From Obscuribacter phosphatis_A (lineage in GTDB: Bacteria > Cyanobacteriota > Vampirovibrionia > Obscuribacterales > Obscuribacteraceae), in contig JAFLCK010000001.1 of NCBI GenBank assembly GCA_017303615.1, forward strand, positions 62,001 to 126,000: DNA of 64,000 nucleotides, written 5' to 3'. The notes beneath the pieces were generated by a model. It saw only the letters and a program-made list of their open reading frames with translations, was not told the origin of the DNA and searched no databases. This document shows, in pieces, positions 52,438-60,942 of the stretch (position 1 is its first letter; each line of letters opens with the position of its first letter). The position numbers and the translations under genes were made by a program.

Positions 52438-53160
52438 TTAAGCAGGCAGGGTGAGGGCCCGTTTATGGGCCTGGGTTTCGAGTTTGTCATCTAAGGGTTT
52501 GAGGTTTTGGCTGCCATAACGTCGGCTCAGCGCCTGACTCAAAAGCAAATCGGCAAATTCAGGGTTCTTCGGCAAGAGTGAACCGTGCAAATAGGTACCA
52601 TATATGGTTCCTTGCGCCAGTCCCTCCATCTTGTCTTCGCCGTTATTACCGTTGCCGACAATAGCCTTGCCTAAGGCGTTTACGCCCTTGCCCAGATAAG
52701 TTTTGCCGCTATGATTTTCAAAGCCCACTAAAGTGGTGGCATCTTCACGCTTGACTATGACATTTCCGATCATGCGTCGGTTGCCTGCCACGGTGTGGGC
52801 GTCAACCAGTGAAATCCCTTTCAATTCGGGACCTTCATGTGGTTTGTAATAATGACCAAGCAGCTGATAGCCGCCACAAACGGAAAGCACCACTGCACCA
52901 CCTTCGGTGGCTTTCTTGAGGGCTTCGGCTTTCTTCAGTAAGTCTTCGGCGATGACAATCTGTTGTTTGTCTTGGCCGCCGCCCACAAAGTAAAAGTCGT
53001 AATACTCGTGGTCGATTTCTTGTCCTAGATCGATGGCGTCTACCTTGACTTCTATTTGGCGCCATTTTGCTCTTTGGCTGAGGGCGATGATATTGCCTCT
53101 GTCGCCGTAGATATTGAGAAAGTGTGCATAAAGATGGGCGATTCTAAGTTCCAATTGCAA
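52438..53160 (-). CDS. gatD: lipid II isoglutaminyl synthase, glutamine amidotransferase subunit GatD-like
   Basis: 240 residues. A class I glutaminase of the CobB/CobQ type: IAHLYAHFLNIYGDRGNI, catalytic Cys in VVLSVCGGYQLLG, and a His in IYGTYLHGSLLPKNP. In Gram-positives GatD with MurT amidates the D-Glu of peptidoglycan. There is no MurT gene beside it in this window. Next to a glycosyltransferase and in a Kdo-bearing cell, it may work on lipid II, or be a cobyric-acid-type enzyme. Confidence 0.85.
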   Translation of the reverse strand: MQLELRIAHLYAHFLNIYGDRGNIIALSQRAKWRQIEVKVDAIDLGQEIDHEYYDFYFVGGGQDKQQIVIAEDLLKKAEALKKATEGGAVVLSVCGGYQLLGHYYKPHEGPELKGISLVDAHTVAGNRRMIGNVIVKREDATTLVGFENHSGKTYLGKGVNALGKAIVGNGNNGEDKMEGLAQGTIYGTYLHGSLLPKNPEFADLLLSQALSRRYGSQNLKPLDDKLETQAHKRALTLPA

Positions 53161-53714
53161 TTTTCTCCATCTCTACTCGCACTATATATGGTGAAGCACC
53201 GGGGCAAACTTGCTTTGCCGAAAACTTATCTTTGCTTTTGCACCCTACTTATTCTAAGCCCAGTTCTCTGTTTGCGGCGCTTGGCTGCCCCGGCGCGATA
53301 ATTCTATTTATATGTGAATTGCTCATCTGCGAACTGGCATGACTTTTGCAGTCGAGCAATTTATTACGAAGCGCAACTCTTTGCAGCCGCTGCTGATAAC
53401 TGTTTCCGATAATTACTCTCTTGAAAATTGCAGTGCTCGAACTGCTGTTACAGGCTTGAATTCCCGTCTTGACGATGCCAAGAAGCCAAGTATTATCAGT
53501 CTTTTGGGATTTCGATTGGATATATTTTGGGCGATCTGAATGTAAATTATTAGATTGATTTAATAAGCCTGGATTCGCCAGTAGATGCGGGTTTTCGGGA
53601 CATATGTGCTTGCCTGTGTGTTTTTCTAGGTTTTACTACTACTACCGTCTGGAATATTTACGTTATGATGGCGAACGTTAGAGTCAGGTCATTGCTGAAG
53701 GAGTGATTACTATT
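53161..53714. other. gene-free stretch
   Basis: No believable coding frame; a 66-codon frame (53339-53539) has no ribosome site or family. The stretch must hold the divergent promoters of gatD and the SLH-protein gene. The right half is AT-rich (53540-53590). Confidence 0.35.
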
Positions 53715-54278
53715 ATGAAAAAGGGGTTTGCAACCTTTCTTACAGCACTTGTTGCCGTAAGTGCGAGCACCTTGATCAACGCAAATAGCGCGAATGCTCA
53801 AGGTGCAACTAATATCAGCGAGTTGACAGACGTAGTGGGTAACGAGTGGGCTTACAATGCCCTCAAAGAACTAGTAAATGGCGAATGCCATGTGCTGGTA
53901 GGCTATCCGGACAGAACATACCGTGGTCAAAAATCCACAACCCGTTTTGAACTGGCAGCTGCTCTCTACAAATACGAACAGTGCATTCAGGAGCGCCTCG
54001 CAAAGAAAGCCGACAAGGCCGACCTCGAGAAATTTGCCGCTCTTCTGGAAGAGTTCCGTGGTGAACTCAATCAGTTGAAAGCACGTGTTGACAGTCTGGA
54101 AGCTCGTATGAAAGCTGTTGAAGAGAAAAATGCCGAACAAGATATGCGTTTGGCATACGCAGAAAGACAGAAAGGATTCATTTGGGAGCGCCTAGTCAAA
54201 GGTACATTTATCGATGTGCGTGACATAGGTGTCGGTGTTGGTCGTGGCGCTAGAGCCATCTACGAATACCTGTTCTAG
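53715..54278 (+). CDS. mini SLH-domain envelope protein with coiled coil
   Basis: 187 residues from the ATG at 53715 (MKKGFATFL); the GTG at 53703 would sit on the ribosome site. Signal peptide ends at ANA. One SLH domain follows (NEWAYNALKELVNGECHVLVGYPD...KSTTRFELAAALYKYEQC), then a coiled coil (about 100-150: LNQLKARVDSLEARMKAVEE). A short C-terminus ends in Phe. In cyanobacterial and Negativicutes-type porins the same SLH-coiled-coil part is fused to a beta-barrel, which is missing here. Probable periplasmic tether between peptidoglycan and outer membrane. Confidence 0.85.
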   Translation: MKKGFATFLTALVAVSASTLINANSANAQGATNISELTDVVGNEWAYNALKELVNGECHVLVGYPDRTYRGQKSTTRFELAAALYKYEQCIQERLAKKADKADLEKFAALLEEFRGELNQLKARVDSLEARMKAVEEKNAEQDMRLAYAERQKGFIWERLVKGTFIDVRDIGVGVGRGARAIYEYLF

Positions 54279-54320
54279 AAATCTCCCAGCGAGAGCTTGG
54301 ACCTGACCTGATCTACGCGG

Positions 54321-54354
54321 AACTCCCGACGGCTTGACGGCCGGCGGGAGTTTT
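54321..54354 (+). terminator. rho-independent terminator of the mini-SLH gene
   Basis: AACTCCCG (54321-54328) pairs with CGGGAGTT (54345-54352) and further GC pairing inside. It is followed by TTTTCG. It lies 43 nt after the SLH stop. A possible ATG at 54334 for the next gene would lie inside the hairpin, so it is rejected. Confidence 0.8.
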
Positions 54355-54417
54355 CGTCTAAGATCCGAGTCCAGCTCTCTTTCCTTTTTCTCTCCACTTT
54401 CTTTTCAAGAGCCGACC

Positions 54418-55203
54418 GTGGTTATCTCAACCAGTGCCTATGCTCAAGAGCTTGCTTTTGCCCGCCAAATAGTGGCGGAAGCAGGCAAGATTGCCATGAG
54501 CTATTTTGATACCGGTATCAAAGTTGATACCAAGTCAGATGGCTCTCCCGTCACGCGCGCCGATAAAGAAGTAGAACAATTTATCAGGGCTCGGCTGGAA
54601 GAGCGTTTTCCCGAAGACGGCATTCTCGGCGAAGAAGAAGGCGAGGCGCGTAAGAAAGAGCGCACATGGATAGTTGATCCTATCGATGGCACTTATAACT
54701 TTGCTCGTGGTATACCAATTTGGTCCACCTTGCTTGCCCTCGAAGTCGGGCAAGATATTGTGCTTGGCATTGTCAGTGCACCGGCAATGAATGAATTTTT
54801 CTATGCCGAGAAAGGCCACGGTGCTTTCAAGGGCGATAAGCAAATCCATGTTTCGCAGGTGAATAAACTGGCGTCGGCTATGTTCAATTTTGGCGGGCCG
54901 AACCGCATTGTAGACAAGGGGCTTTGGCCTGCTCTCACCGAATGTGTCAAGTTGACTGAGAGACAACGTGGCTTTGGCGATTATCTTGGTTTTTCTCTGG
55001 TTTTTGAAGGACGTTCGGAAGCCATGCTTGAAACCGGTGTTCAGCCCTGGGATCTGGCACCAATGAAGATTATTGTCCAGGAAGCCGGGGGCGAGTATTT
55101 CGACCTTGCCGGCGGCGAATCTATTTATACAGGCTCTTGTCTAGTGGCGAACAGATTGCTTATGCCGGAATTTAAGCGGATCTTTTACAAGCCGAAGATT
55201 TGA
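54418..55203 (+). CDS. inositol-monophosphatase-family phosphatase (possibly histidinol-phosphatase)
   Basis: 261 residues from a GTG at 54418; the longer frame begins inside a terminator. Metal-dependent phosphatase: EEEGEARKKERTWIVDPIDGTYNFARG, with the DPIDGT metal site, and WDLAPMKIIVQEAGG as the second site. The Glu pair in GEEEGEA is the first metal ligand. Length and motifs fit HisN-type enzymes as well as SuhB. Its product cannot be decided. Confidence 0.9.
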   Translation: MVISTSAYAQELAFARQIVAEAGKIAMSYFDTGIKVDTKSDGSPVTRADKEVEQFIRARLEERFPEDGILGEEEGEARKKERTWIVDPIDGTYNFARGIPIWSTLLALEVGQDIVLGIVSAPAMNEFFYAEKGHGAFKGDKQIHVSQVNKLASAMFNFGGPNRIVDKGLWPALTECVKLTERQRGFGDYLGFSLVFEGRSEAMLETGVQPWDLAPMKIIVQEAGGEYFDLAGGESIYTGSCLVANRLLMPEFKRIFYKPKI

Positions 55204-55249
55204 TGCTTTCTTCTTTATAATAAGAGCGTTAAAAGACCAGGAAAAAAGT

Positions 55250-56395
55250 TTGGACAAGTCTGAATGGTCAAAATCGATGAAGGTTCGCCTGGCCATGTTT
55301 ATGACCATGTCAGGTGTTTTGCCGGTGATCATTTGCCATGTCATTGTCTTTAGCGTTACCGGCGGATCTGTCCAAGAATTCTTCAAATACGTTCCTCTCT
55401 ATATTCCGCTACTTTTAATCTTACTTGGCATTAACTGGTTTCTGGCCGAACTGATTCTGAGACCGCTCAATCAATTACTTGCTGCCACCACCAAGTTGGT
55501 AAGCATGGATATCAGACAGAGACTGGAAGTAGATACCCATGAGCCGGCTGAGACTTTGGAGTTGCGCCGCGCCTTCAACAAACTCTTGAACCGCCTGGAA
55601 GAGTCGCTCAATATTCAGTGTCAGTTTGTCGCCGACGCCTCACACGAATTGCGTACACCGCTTACTTCCATACAGGGTTATACAAAGCTTTTGCTTAGGC
55701 GTGGCTCGAATATAGATGCCAATCTTTTGGGTGAAGCACTACAGACAATATCAGACGAGTCGGGTCGTTTGATCAGGCTCGTCTCAGACCTCTTGCAATT
55801 AGCCCGTGCCGATGCTGGTCAGGCAATTATCAACCAACAGGAAGTGACCGATCTGCGCGATGTGCTGCAGAGTGTGGAAGACACAGTGACTGTGATTGCT
55901 CCTGAGCAGATAGAGATTCAGTTTATTATGCCGCAGTCGTCAATTTGGGTTTATGCCGATTCCGACAGATTGAAGCAAGTCTTTCTCAATCTCACTAATA
56001 ATGCCATCAAGGCTACACAAGCCGGGGGCAAAGTTACAGTCACCTTAAGGCATACCGACAACCAAGCGATTATTAGAGTGATTGATACCGGTATTGGTAT
56101 CGCTCCCGCCGACCAACAGCGCATTTTCGATCGCTTTTATAGAGTAGAAAGATCGCGTACGCGCAGTCGTCTTTATGGCGGCGGCACCGGTCTTGGTCTC
56201 GCTATCGCCCTGACAATCATCAAGGCTCATGGCGGCTCGATAGAATTAGAAAGTGAGCTAAACAAAGGTTCTACTTTTACTGTGAAATTACCTGTTACTG
56301 AAAAGACTTCCATCAAAACAGCCAACCCCAGTCAGCCTAAGGACAGTGCCAGGGCTGCCGAGCCGCCTAAGCTAGAGGGTCCCGATAAGGCTTAA
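55250..56395 (+). CDS. sensor histidine kinase, orphan
   Basis: 381 residues from a TTG. Two membrane helices near residues 14-36 and 46-66 flank a very short outside loop, so it probably senses within the membrane. A HAMP-like linker, HisKA (FVADASHELRTPLTSIQGY, His at about 132) and HATPase (FLNLTNNAIKAT, DTGIGIAPADQQRIF, GGTGLGLAIA) follow. All ATP-lid motifs are intact. No response regulator is adjacent, so the partner is encoded elsewhere. The C-terminal 25 residues are Pro/Lys-rich. Confidence 0.95.
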   Translation: MDKSEWSKSMKVRLAMFMTMSGVLPVIICHVIVFSVTGGSVQEFFKYVPLYIPLLLILLGINWFLAELILRPLNQLLAATTKLVSMDIRQRLEVDTHEPAETLELRRAFNKLLNRLEESLNIQCQFVADASHELRTPLTSIQGYTKLLLRRGSNIDANLLGEALQTISDESGRLIRLVSDLLQLARADAGQAIINQQEVTDLRDVLQSVEDTVTVIAPEQIEIQFIMPQSSIWVYADSDRLKQVFLNLTNNAIKATQAGGKVTVTLRHTDNQAIIRVIDTGIGIAPADQQRIFDRFYRVERSRTRSRLYGGGTGLGLAIALTIIKAHGGSIELESELNKGSTFTVKLPVTEKTSIKTANPSQPKDSARAAEPPKLEGPDKA

Positions 56396-56438
56396 TTCCG
56401 TCCTTAAGATTATCTTTCATCTAGCAGCGAGGGCGAGC

Positions 56439-57410
56439 ATGGGTCGGAGTATTTTCACAAATAGAACGACAGTCTTGTTTTTGCTGGTTGTTTTATATGC
56501 CGATCCGCTTGCCAGCGTTAAGGTTTTTCTTCCGGTTGTTTCATGCAATGCCGCTGTTTTGGCGTCTCCCCAGCAAAAGAAAAAGGAAGATTTAGCCAAG
56601 TACTATAAAAATTTGGGCGAACAATCGATGGACAAGGGTGACTTTGTCAAAGCCAAAGGTTTCTTTGAGCAGGCGGCAAACTTAGGCGCCAAGGACAGCG
56701 AGGTCTATATCGGGCTTGGCCGCTGCAGTTATAACACTTTCGATAAGTTTGGCTCTGGTCTTGATGAAGCAATCAGGCATTTTAAGAAGGGTCTGGAGGT
56801 GGAACCGAATGCGGTGCGCTGCTATAACCATTTATCTGAAATATATTGCATACAAGGGCGCTATGAAGATGCTTTGAAGGCGGCCAAAGACGGCAGTCGG
56901 GTGGCGCCCTCTGACGTGTCCTCTTATGTTTGCCAGGCTGTAGCTTTGAGTAATTTGAAAAGATACGACCAGGCTATTGAAGCCGGCAATACTGCCGTTA
57001 AGCTCGATAGCAATAGTCTTGTCGCCCGTGAAACAAGGGCTTCGCTTTTGGAGGAACGCAAGCGTTATCTGGAAGCCGCCGCAGACTATAAAGTGCTTTT
57101 GCAGAAGAGTAAGAAAGACTCTTATCTATATCGATATGCTTTCTGCCTAGATAAGGGCGGCAAAGGCAAAGATTCTATAGCAATATTGTCAACCTGGTTG
57201 AAGGATTTTCCCCAGGACGAGCAAGCGCGTTTGCAGAGGGCGCGACTTTATGTTCGCTTTGGTATGCTCGCGCAAGCTGAACACGACTACAGCGCCGCTA
57301 TTCTGGATGCGCCTACAGCAGCGTATTACAAAGAAAGAGCGGAGATTTATAAGAGACAGGGGCGGCTGGATTTGTACCGGAAAGACCTGAAGGCTGCCGA
57401 GAATAATTGA
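56439..57410 (+). CDS. secreted TPR protein
   Basis: 323 residues; ATG preceded by GAGGG. A signal-type N-terminus (TVLFLLVVLYADPLASVKVFLPVVSCNAAVLA) leads into about seven TPR units from residue 50 (YKNLGEQSMDKGDFVKAKGF, ALKAAKDGSRVAPSDVSSYV, AEHDYSAAILDAPTAAYYKE). It is a close paralogue of the next gene (57537), sharing the 'NN..DK..D..EA..HFKKGLE' and 'YRYAFCLDKGGK' layout. Confidence 0.85.
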   Translation: MGRSIFTNRTTVLFLLVVLYADPLASVKVFLPVVSCNAAVLASPQQKKKEDLAKYYKNLGEQSMDKGDFVKAKGFFEQAANLGAKDSEVYIGLGRCSYNTFDKFGSGLDEAIRHFKKGLEVEPNAVRCYNHLSEIYCIQGRYEDALKAAKDGSRVAPSDVSSYVCQAVALSNLKRYDQAIEAGNTAVKLDSNSLVARETRASLLEERKRYLEAAADYKVLLQKSKKDSYLYRYAFCLDKGGKGKDSIAILSTWLKDFPQDEQARLQRARLYVRFGMLAQAEHDYSAAILDAPTAAYYKERAEIYKRQGRLDLYRKDLKAAENN

Positions 57411-57536
57411 CCCGTTTTCTGGTCGAGAGACTGGAATCTCTTGTAGTGAGGGCGTTCTGGGCGATTGGGCACGAAGCTGATGGTGCTTCTATGGTGCAGC
57501 TGTGTTATGTTAGAGAAAGATAGCTAGTGTTGAGGC

Positions 57537-58472
57537 TTGTTTTTCTTGCATTACCGAAACTTGATACTAACTATTTTGATGCTCTGGTTTGCCGCTAGTG
57601 CCTTTGCTTTGCCGTCTGCAGGCGCTCAGCCGAGCCGCCCTAAGAGCGTCGTCGACCGGTTGCTCTATGAGGCAGACCGCCTTATGTCGCGTGGTGATTT
57701 TGTCAACGCTCGGGTTTTATTGCTGCGAGCGCAAAAGCTCGAGCCGAATAATGCTTCTGTTTATAAGAACCTAGCTCGCACCAGTTCCAATAACATTGAA
57801 AGGCTTAGTGATGGCTTTGTGGAAGCGGAGCGTTTTCTCAAGAAATCTATTTCACTTAATCCTAGAGATGCCCATACTTACAGTCAGTTGGCTGAGCTGA
57901 ATGTCACCAAGGGTGACTTTCAGGAGGCTCTGAAATATGCCGATATAAGTATCAAGCTTGCACCTGATTTTAATGATGGATACTTTTGTAGAGCTTTGGC
58001 CCTGAGTAATCTGAAACGTTATGGCGAGGCGGTAAAGAGTATCGACAAGTATATTGAGTACAGCGTGCCTAAAGATAAAATCAAAGGGCTAGATACCAAA
58101 GCTTCAATTTTAGAGAACGGTGGTTTGCATAAAGATGCACTGGCTGTATACAGAAGCGCTTATGCGATAAGTAAGCAAGATACTTATCTGTATAGGCAGG
58201 CAAGTTGTCTTGAGAAAGACGGAAAGTACGACGAGGCTATACAAGTCTTGAACGGTCAATTGCGCATTAATCCGCATGATGATCAAGCTATGGTGCAGAG
58301 AGCCCGCATTTACAACAAAGCTGGACAGGCGGAGAAAGCCCTAGCCGACTATACCGCCGCCATCAAAGAATTGCCGGCTTCGATTTATTTTAAAGAGCGA
58401 GGCGCCATCTATAAGAAAATGGGACGCAGCGATTTGTTCGAAAAAGATATGAAGGCGGCAGCCAATATTTAA
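57537..58472 (+). CDS. secreted TPR protein, paralogue of the preceding gene
   Basis: 311 residues from a TTG at 57537, chosen because it gives a full signal peptide (LILTILMLWFAASAFALPSAGAQ); a later ATG (57576) would cut it short. TPR units from residue 40 onward: YEADRLMSRGDFVNARVLLL, ALKYADISIKLAPDFNDGYF, ALADYTAAIKELPASIYFKE. The last 90 residues align closely with the preceding gene (YLYRQASCLEKDGKYDEA). Confidence 0.85.
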   Translation: MFFLHYRNLILTILMLWFAASAFALPSAGAQPSRPKSVVDRLLYEADRLMSRGDFVNARVLLLRAQKLEPNNASVYKNLARTSSNNIERLSDGFVEAERFLKKSISLNPRDAHTYSQLAELNVTKGDFQEALKYADISIKLAPDFNDGYFCRALALSNLKRYGEAVKSIDKYIEYSVPKDKIKGLDTKASILENGGLHKDALAVYRSAYAISKQDTYLYRQASCLEKDGKYDEAIQVLNGQLRINPHDDQAMVQRARIYNKAGQAEKALADYTAAIKELPASIYFKERGAIYKKMGRSDLFEKDMKAAANI

Positions 58473-58485
58473 GTCTAGCTAAGTC

Positions 58486-59391
58486 TTACAGAGCTTTTCT
58501 CAGCCTTAATATCAAGTCTCGGGTGGCGGTCAGTACTTTGTCTTCAAATGCAATTTCAAAGATCTCGGGGATGACCTGACCGCCTCTACTGTCGTGATAA
58601 TAGTCGATATCATTGGCTGTATCTGCCAGCCAGCGAAAGATGCGGCGCTTTTCGCTCTCTGGTAGACCGCCCAGTAAATAGGCATACTTTTGGCGGTTTT
58701 CGCGCGATTTTCGGTAAGGTCCTAGTCTATCCAGTCTAAGGCCTGGCTTGTGTCGATAGACTTTACCGGCCTGAAAGCAGGCGTATTTTCTTTGCAATTC
58801 GTCTGCTGGTGCCGGCGCGTCAATTTTGTGTTGCTCGGCAAACTTGTTATCCTGCCAGACCATAAAAATTTCATGTCCGCTTCTATGGCGCAGATTGCTG
58901 TAATCTCCGGCATAGATGTCCACAAAGGGAAAAGTGGCGGTGAACTGCGGCATCCTCTCTAAGTCGGCGATAGCTTGCTCTTTCTGGCTTAGCCAATGAT
59001 TAATCTCAATCAAGTCGCCGAGGCTCAGGTGGCTGTCCTTATGATAGGGAACTGCTAGATCTAGTTTTCGCGGCGTTTCTGTAGAAAGCCAATTGAGCAG
59101 GGTTTCAATAGAATGATCTTGGAATATTGCACCGCTTGGCCGCACTTCCATTCCTTGGGCAAAAAATCCAATAATGACTGAACAAAGTTCACCAAAGGCC
59201 GCTTCGCCTTGCTTTAACTGCGGACGCTCGGTGATAACTAGGCATTGATCTTTGCCAGGCGCCATCTCATAGTTGAAAAACTCGCCTCTCACTTTATTGC
59301 CCGCCACCGAGCCACTAACGCAGAGCGCTGCCAGTTCCACTGCTAGCGGCGCGGGGCAGTTCTGATTTATCTGAAGGAGGTTATTCATCAA
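58486..59391 (-). CDS. unknown conserved-looking protein
   Basis: 301 residues, globular, no signal peptide. N-terminal part alpha/beta (LAALCVSGSVAGNKVRGEFF, IIGFFAQGMEVRPSGAIFQDHS). The middle is rich in aromatic and His residues (DIYAGDYSNLRHRSGHEIFMVW). The C-terminus is helical with YHDSRGGQVIPEIFEIAFEDK. I do not recognise a family. It is coupled to the preceding TPR gene by an ATGA overlap, so the two are likely to act together. Confidence 0.6.
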   Translation of the reverse strand: MMNNLLQINQNCPAPLAVELAALCVSGSVAGNKVRGEFFNYEMAPGKDQCLVITERPQLKQGEAAFGELCSVIIGFFAQGMEVRPSGAIFQDHSIETLLNWLSTETPRKLDLAVPYHKDSHLSLGDLIEINHWLSQKEQAIADLERMPQFTATFPFVDIYAGDYSNLRHRSGHEIFMVWQDNKFAEQHKIDAPAPADELQRKYACFQAGKVYRHKPGLRLDRLGPYRKSRENRQKYAYLLGGLPESEKRRIFRWLADTANDIDYYHDSRGGQVIPEIFEIAFEDKVLTATRDLILRLRKAL

Positions 59392-60464
59392 TATTTAGGA
59401 GTAGCTTTCAATTGGTCTTGAATCTGTATGCCGATAGACTTGGCGAAATCATCTTGGGCGCCAAAAAAGTCCCCCCGCATTAGTTTAAGTTTGCTGCGCT
59501 CGACATAGACCGCACTTTCTTCCGGTCTAGCTTGCACCACTTTATCTAGGTCGGCTAGTGCCTCTGAGCTGTCGCCCCATTTGGCAAGATATTCTGAGCG
59601 ACAAAGATAAACCGAAGAATTTTCGTCAAGCTTCAGAGAGCGCTCAAAGTCTTCCAGAGCCCCCTTCCTATCGTTCATCTCGGCTTTTGCAATGGCTCGA
59701 CCAACATAGGTTATGGCGTTATCTGGTTCCAGTTTGATCGCTCTATTGAAGTCATCCAATGCCCCTTTGTAGTCTTTCAGGCGCACCCTGGCGTCTCCTC
59801 TTCGGGCATAGGCACCGGCATTTTTGGGGTTTAATTGCAAAGCTCGGCTGAAGTCTTTCACTGCTTCATCGACTTCTCTAATTGTGTATCTGGCGGTGCC
59901 GCGCTGCCGATAGAGTTCATCATCTTCTTTGTACTTAAGAGCTTCGGTATAGTCTTCCACAGCGCCTTTATAATTGCGCTGTTGGGTTCTGACATAAGCT
60001 CTAGCTCGATGTCCGACAAAGGGATCATATTCAATAGCAATCTTATAGTCGTCAATCGAAGCTTGAATTCGACCGGCTTGGTGATTGACATTGCCACGAT
60101 TGACGTATAATTCGGCCAATAGTCTTGCCTTGTCAGTTTGCTTTGACTTGGTCAAAAGTATACTGCGATCGATTAGCTCCAATGCTCTATTGTGATTGCC
60201 TAGAAAGGCAAAGATCTTGGCTGCCGGTAGCAATATAGCAAGGCTATCCGGGTCTTTGCCAACAGCTTTGTTGCACTCTGCTTCTACGCCTTCCTTATTG
60301 CCCTGCTTCCCATATTCAATAGCCCTCTTCAGGCTTTGCAGAGCCTCGGCTGTATTTTGCTTTTTCTCTTTGAGATTGTCTGCTTGAGCGCTGGTTGTCA
60401 AAAGTATCAAGCAGCAAAGCAGCGGCACCAGGCTCAATTTATCTAATCGTCTCATCATCGTCAT
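59388..60464 (-). CDS. secreted TPR protein
   Basis: 358 residues from ATG 60464 (MTMMRRLDKL); an upstream in-frame ATG at 60512 would overlap the divergent gene. Signal peptide (LSLVPLLCCLILLTTSAQA), then about nine TPR units covering the whole mature part: AVKDFSRALQLNPKNAGAYA, ALDDFNRAIKLEPDNAITYV, and ALEDFERSLKLDENSSVYLC. Its stop overlaps the following gene's start (ATGA). Confidence 0.85.
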   Translation of the reverse strand: MTMMRRLDKLSLVPLLCCLILLTTSAQADNLKEKKQNTAEALQSLKRAIEYGKQGNKEGVEAECNKAVGKDPDSLAILLPAAKIFAFLGNHNRALELIDRSILLTKSKQTDKARLLAELYVNRGNVNHQAGRIQASIDDYKIAIEYDPFVGHRARAYVRTQQRNYKGAVEDYTEALKYKEDDELYRQRGTARYTIREVDEAVKDFSRALQLNPKNAGAYARRGDARVRLKDYKGALDDFNRAIKLEPDNAITYVGRAIAKAEMNDRKGALEDFERSLKLDENSSVYLCRSEYLAKWGDSSEALADLDKVVQARPEESAVYVERSKLKLMRGDFFGAQDDFAKSIGIQIQDQLKATPKY

Positions 60465-60506
60465 AGCATATATGATATTAGAGCCAATGCTCGCTTTGAG
60501 GTCTAT

Positions 60507-60941
60507 GTGCAAAACATATTAGTGCAGACAACTAAGTTCCCCCATGTGCCGGAAGGCGATCTGGAGCGCAATAATGGCTCGCCTGGAAGCGCCTTTGCCA
60601 TCTGGCTCAGTCAGAAACTATCGGCTATGGGGCTCAGTTGTGATGAGGTTTGCCAAGAAGATTATGGCTGGGGCTTTTGGATTAAGTCCAAGGAGCACAC
60701 TATTTGGATTTGCGTTTCCTATGCCGCCGACGAGGATGAAGACGGCAAAGCCATATCCAAGCCTGATTCTGAACCGGCTGATTGGTTTGTCAGTGTCAAC
60801 TTTGAAGACCCGATGTTGCTCTTGAAACCTTGGCAATGGGGGCGCTTCAAAACAGGCGGCGAAGAGCAAAGAAGGATAGCGAGTTTGCTTCTCGATGCGC
60901 TGCAGGCTGAGCCTGAAATAACAGTTGTGCGCATTGAATAA
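60507..60941 (+). CDS. small conserved-looking protein, unknown function
   Basis: 144 residues from a GTG. A compact alpha/beta protein with aromatic clusters: AFAIWLSQKLSAMGLSCDEV, then EDYGWGFWIKSKEHTIWICV, and a closing PWQWGRFKTGGEEQRRIASL. One run of acidic residues is present. No signal or membrane segment. It starts divergently from the TPR gene and ends 1 nt before the convergent SDR gene. Confidence 0.6.
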   Translation: MQNILVQTTKFPHVPEGDLERNNGSPGSAFAIWLSQKLSAMGLSCDEVCQEDYGWGFWIKSKEHTIWICVSYAADEDEDGKAISKPDSEPADWFVSVNFEDPMLLLKPWQWGRFKTGGEEQRRIASLLLDALQAEPEITVVRIE

Positions 60942-60942
60942 T

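Noticed and set aside
53339..53539. 66-codon frame upstream of the SLH gene
   Set aside because: No ribosome site, no family, and composition like random sequence. Left as gene-free stretch.
53161..53714. MurT gene next to gatD
   Set aside because: No such frame is present up- or downstream within the window.
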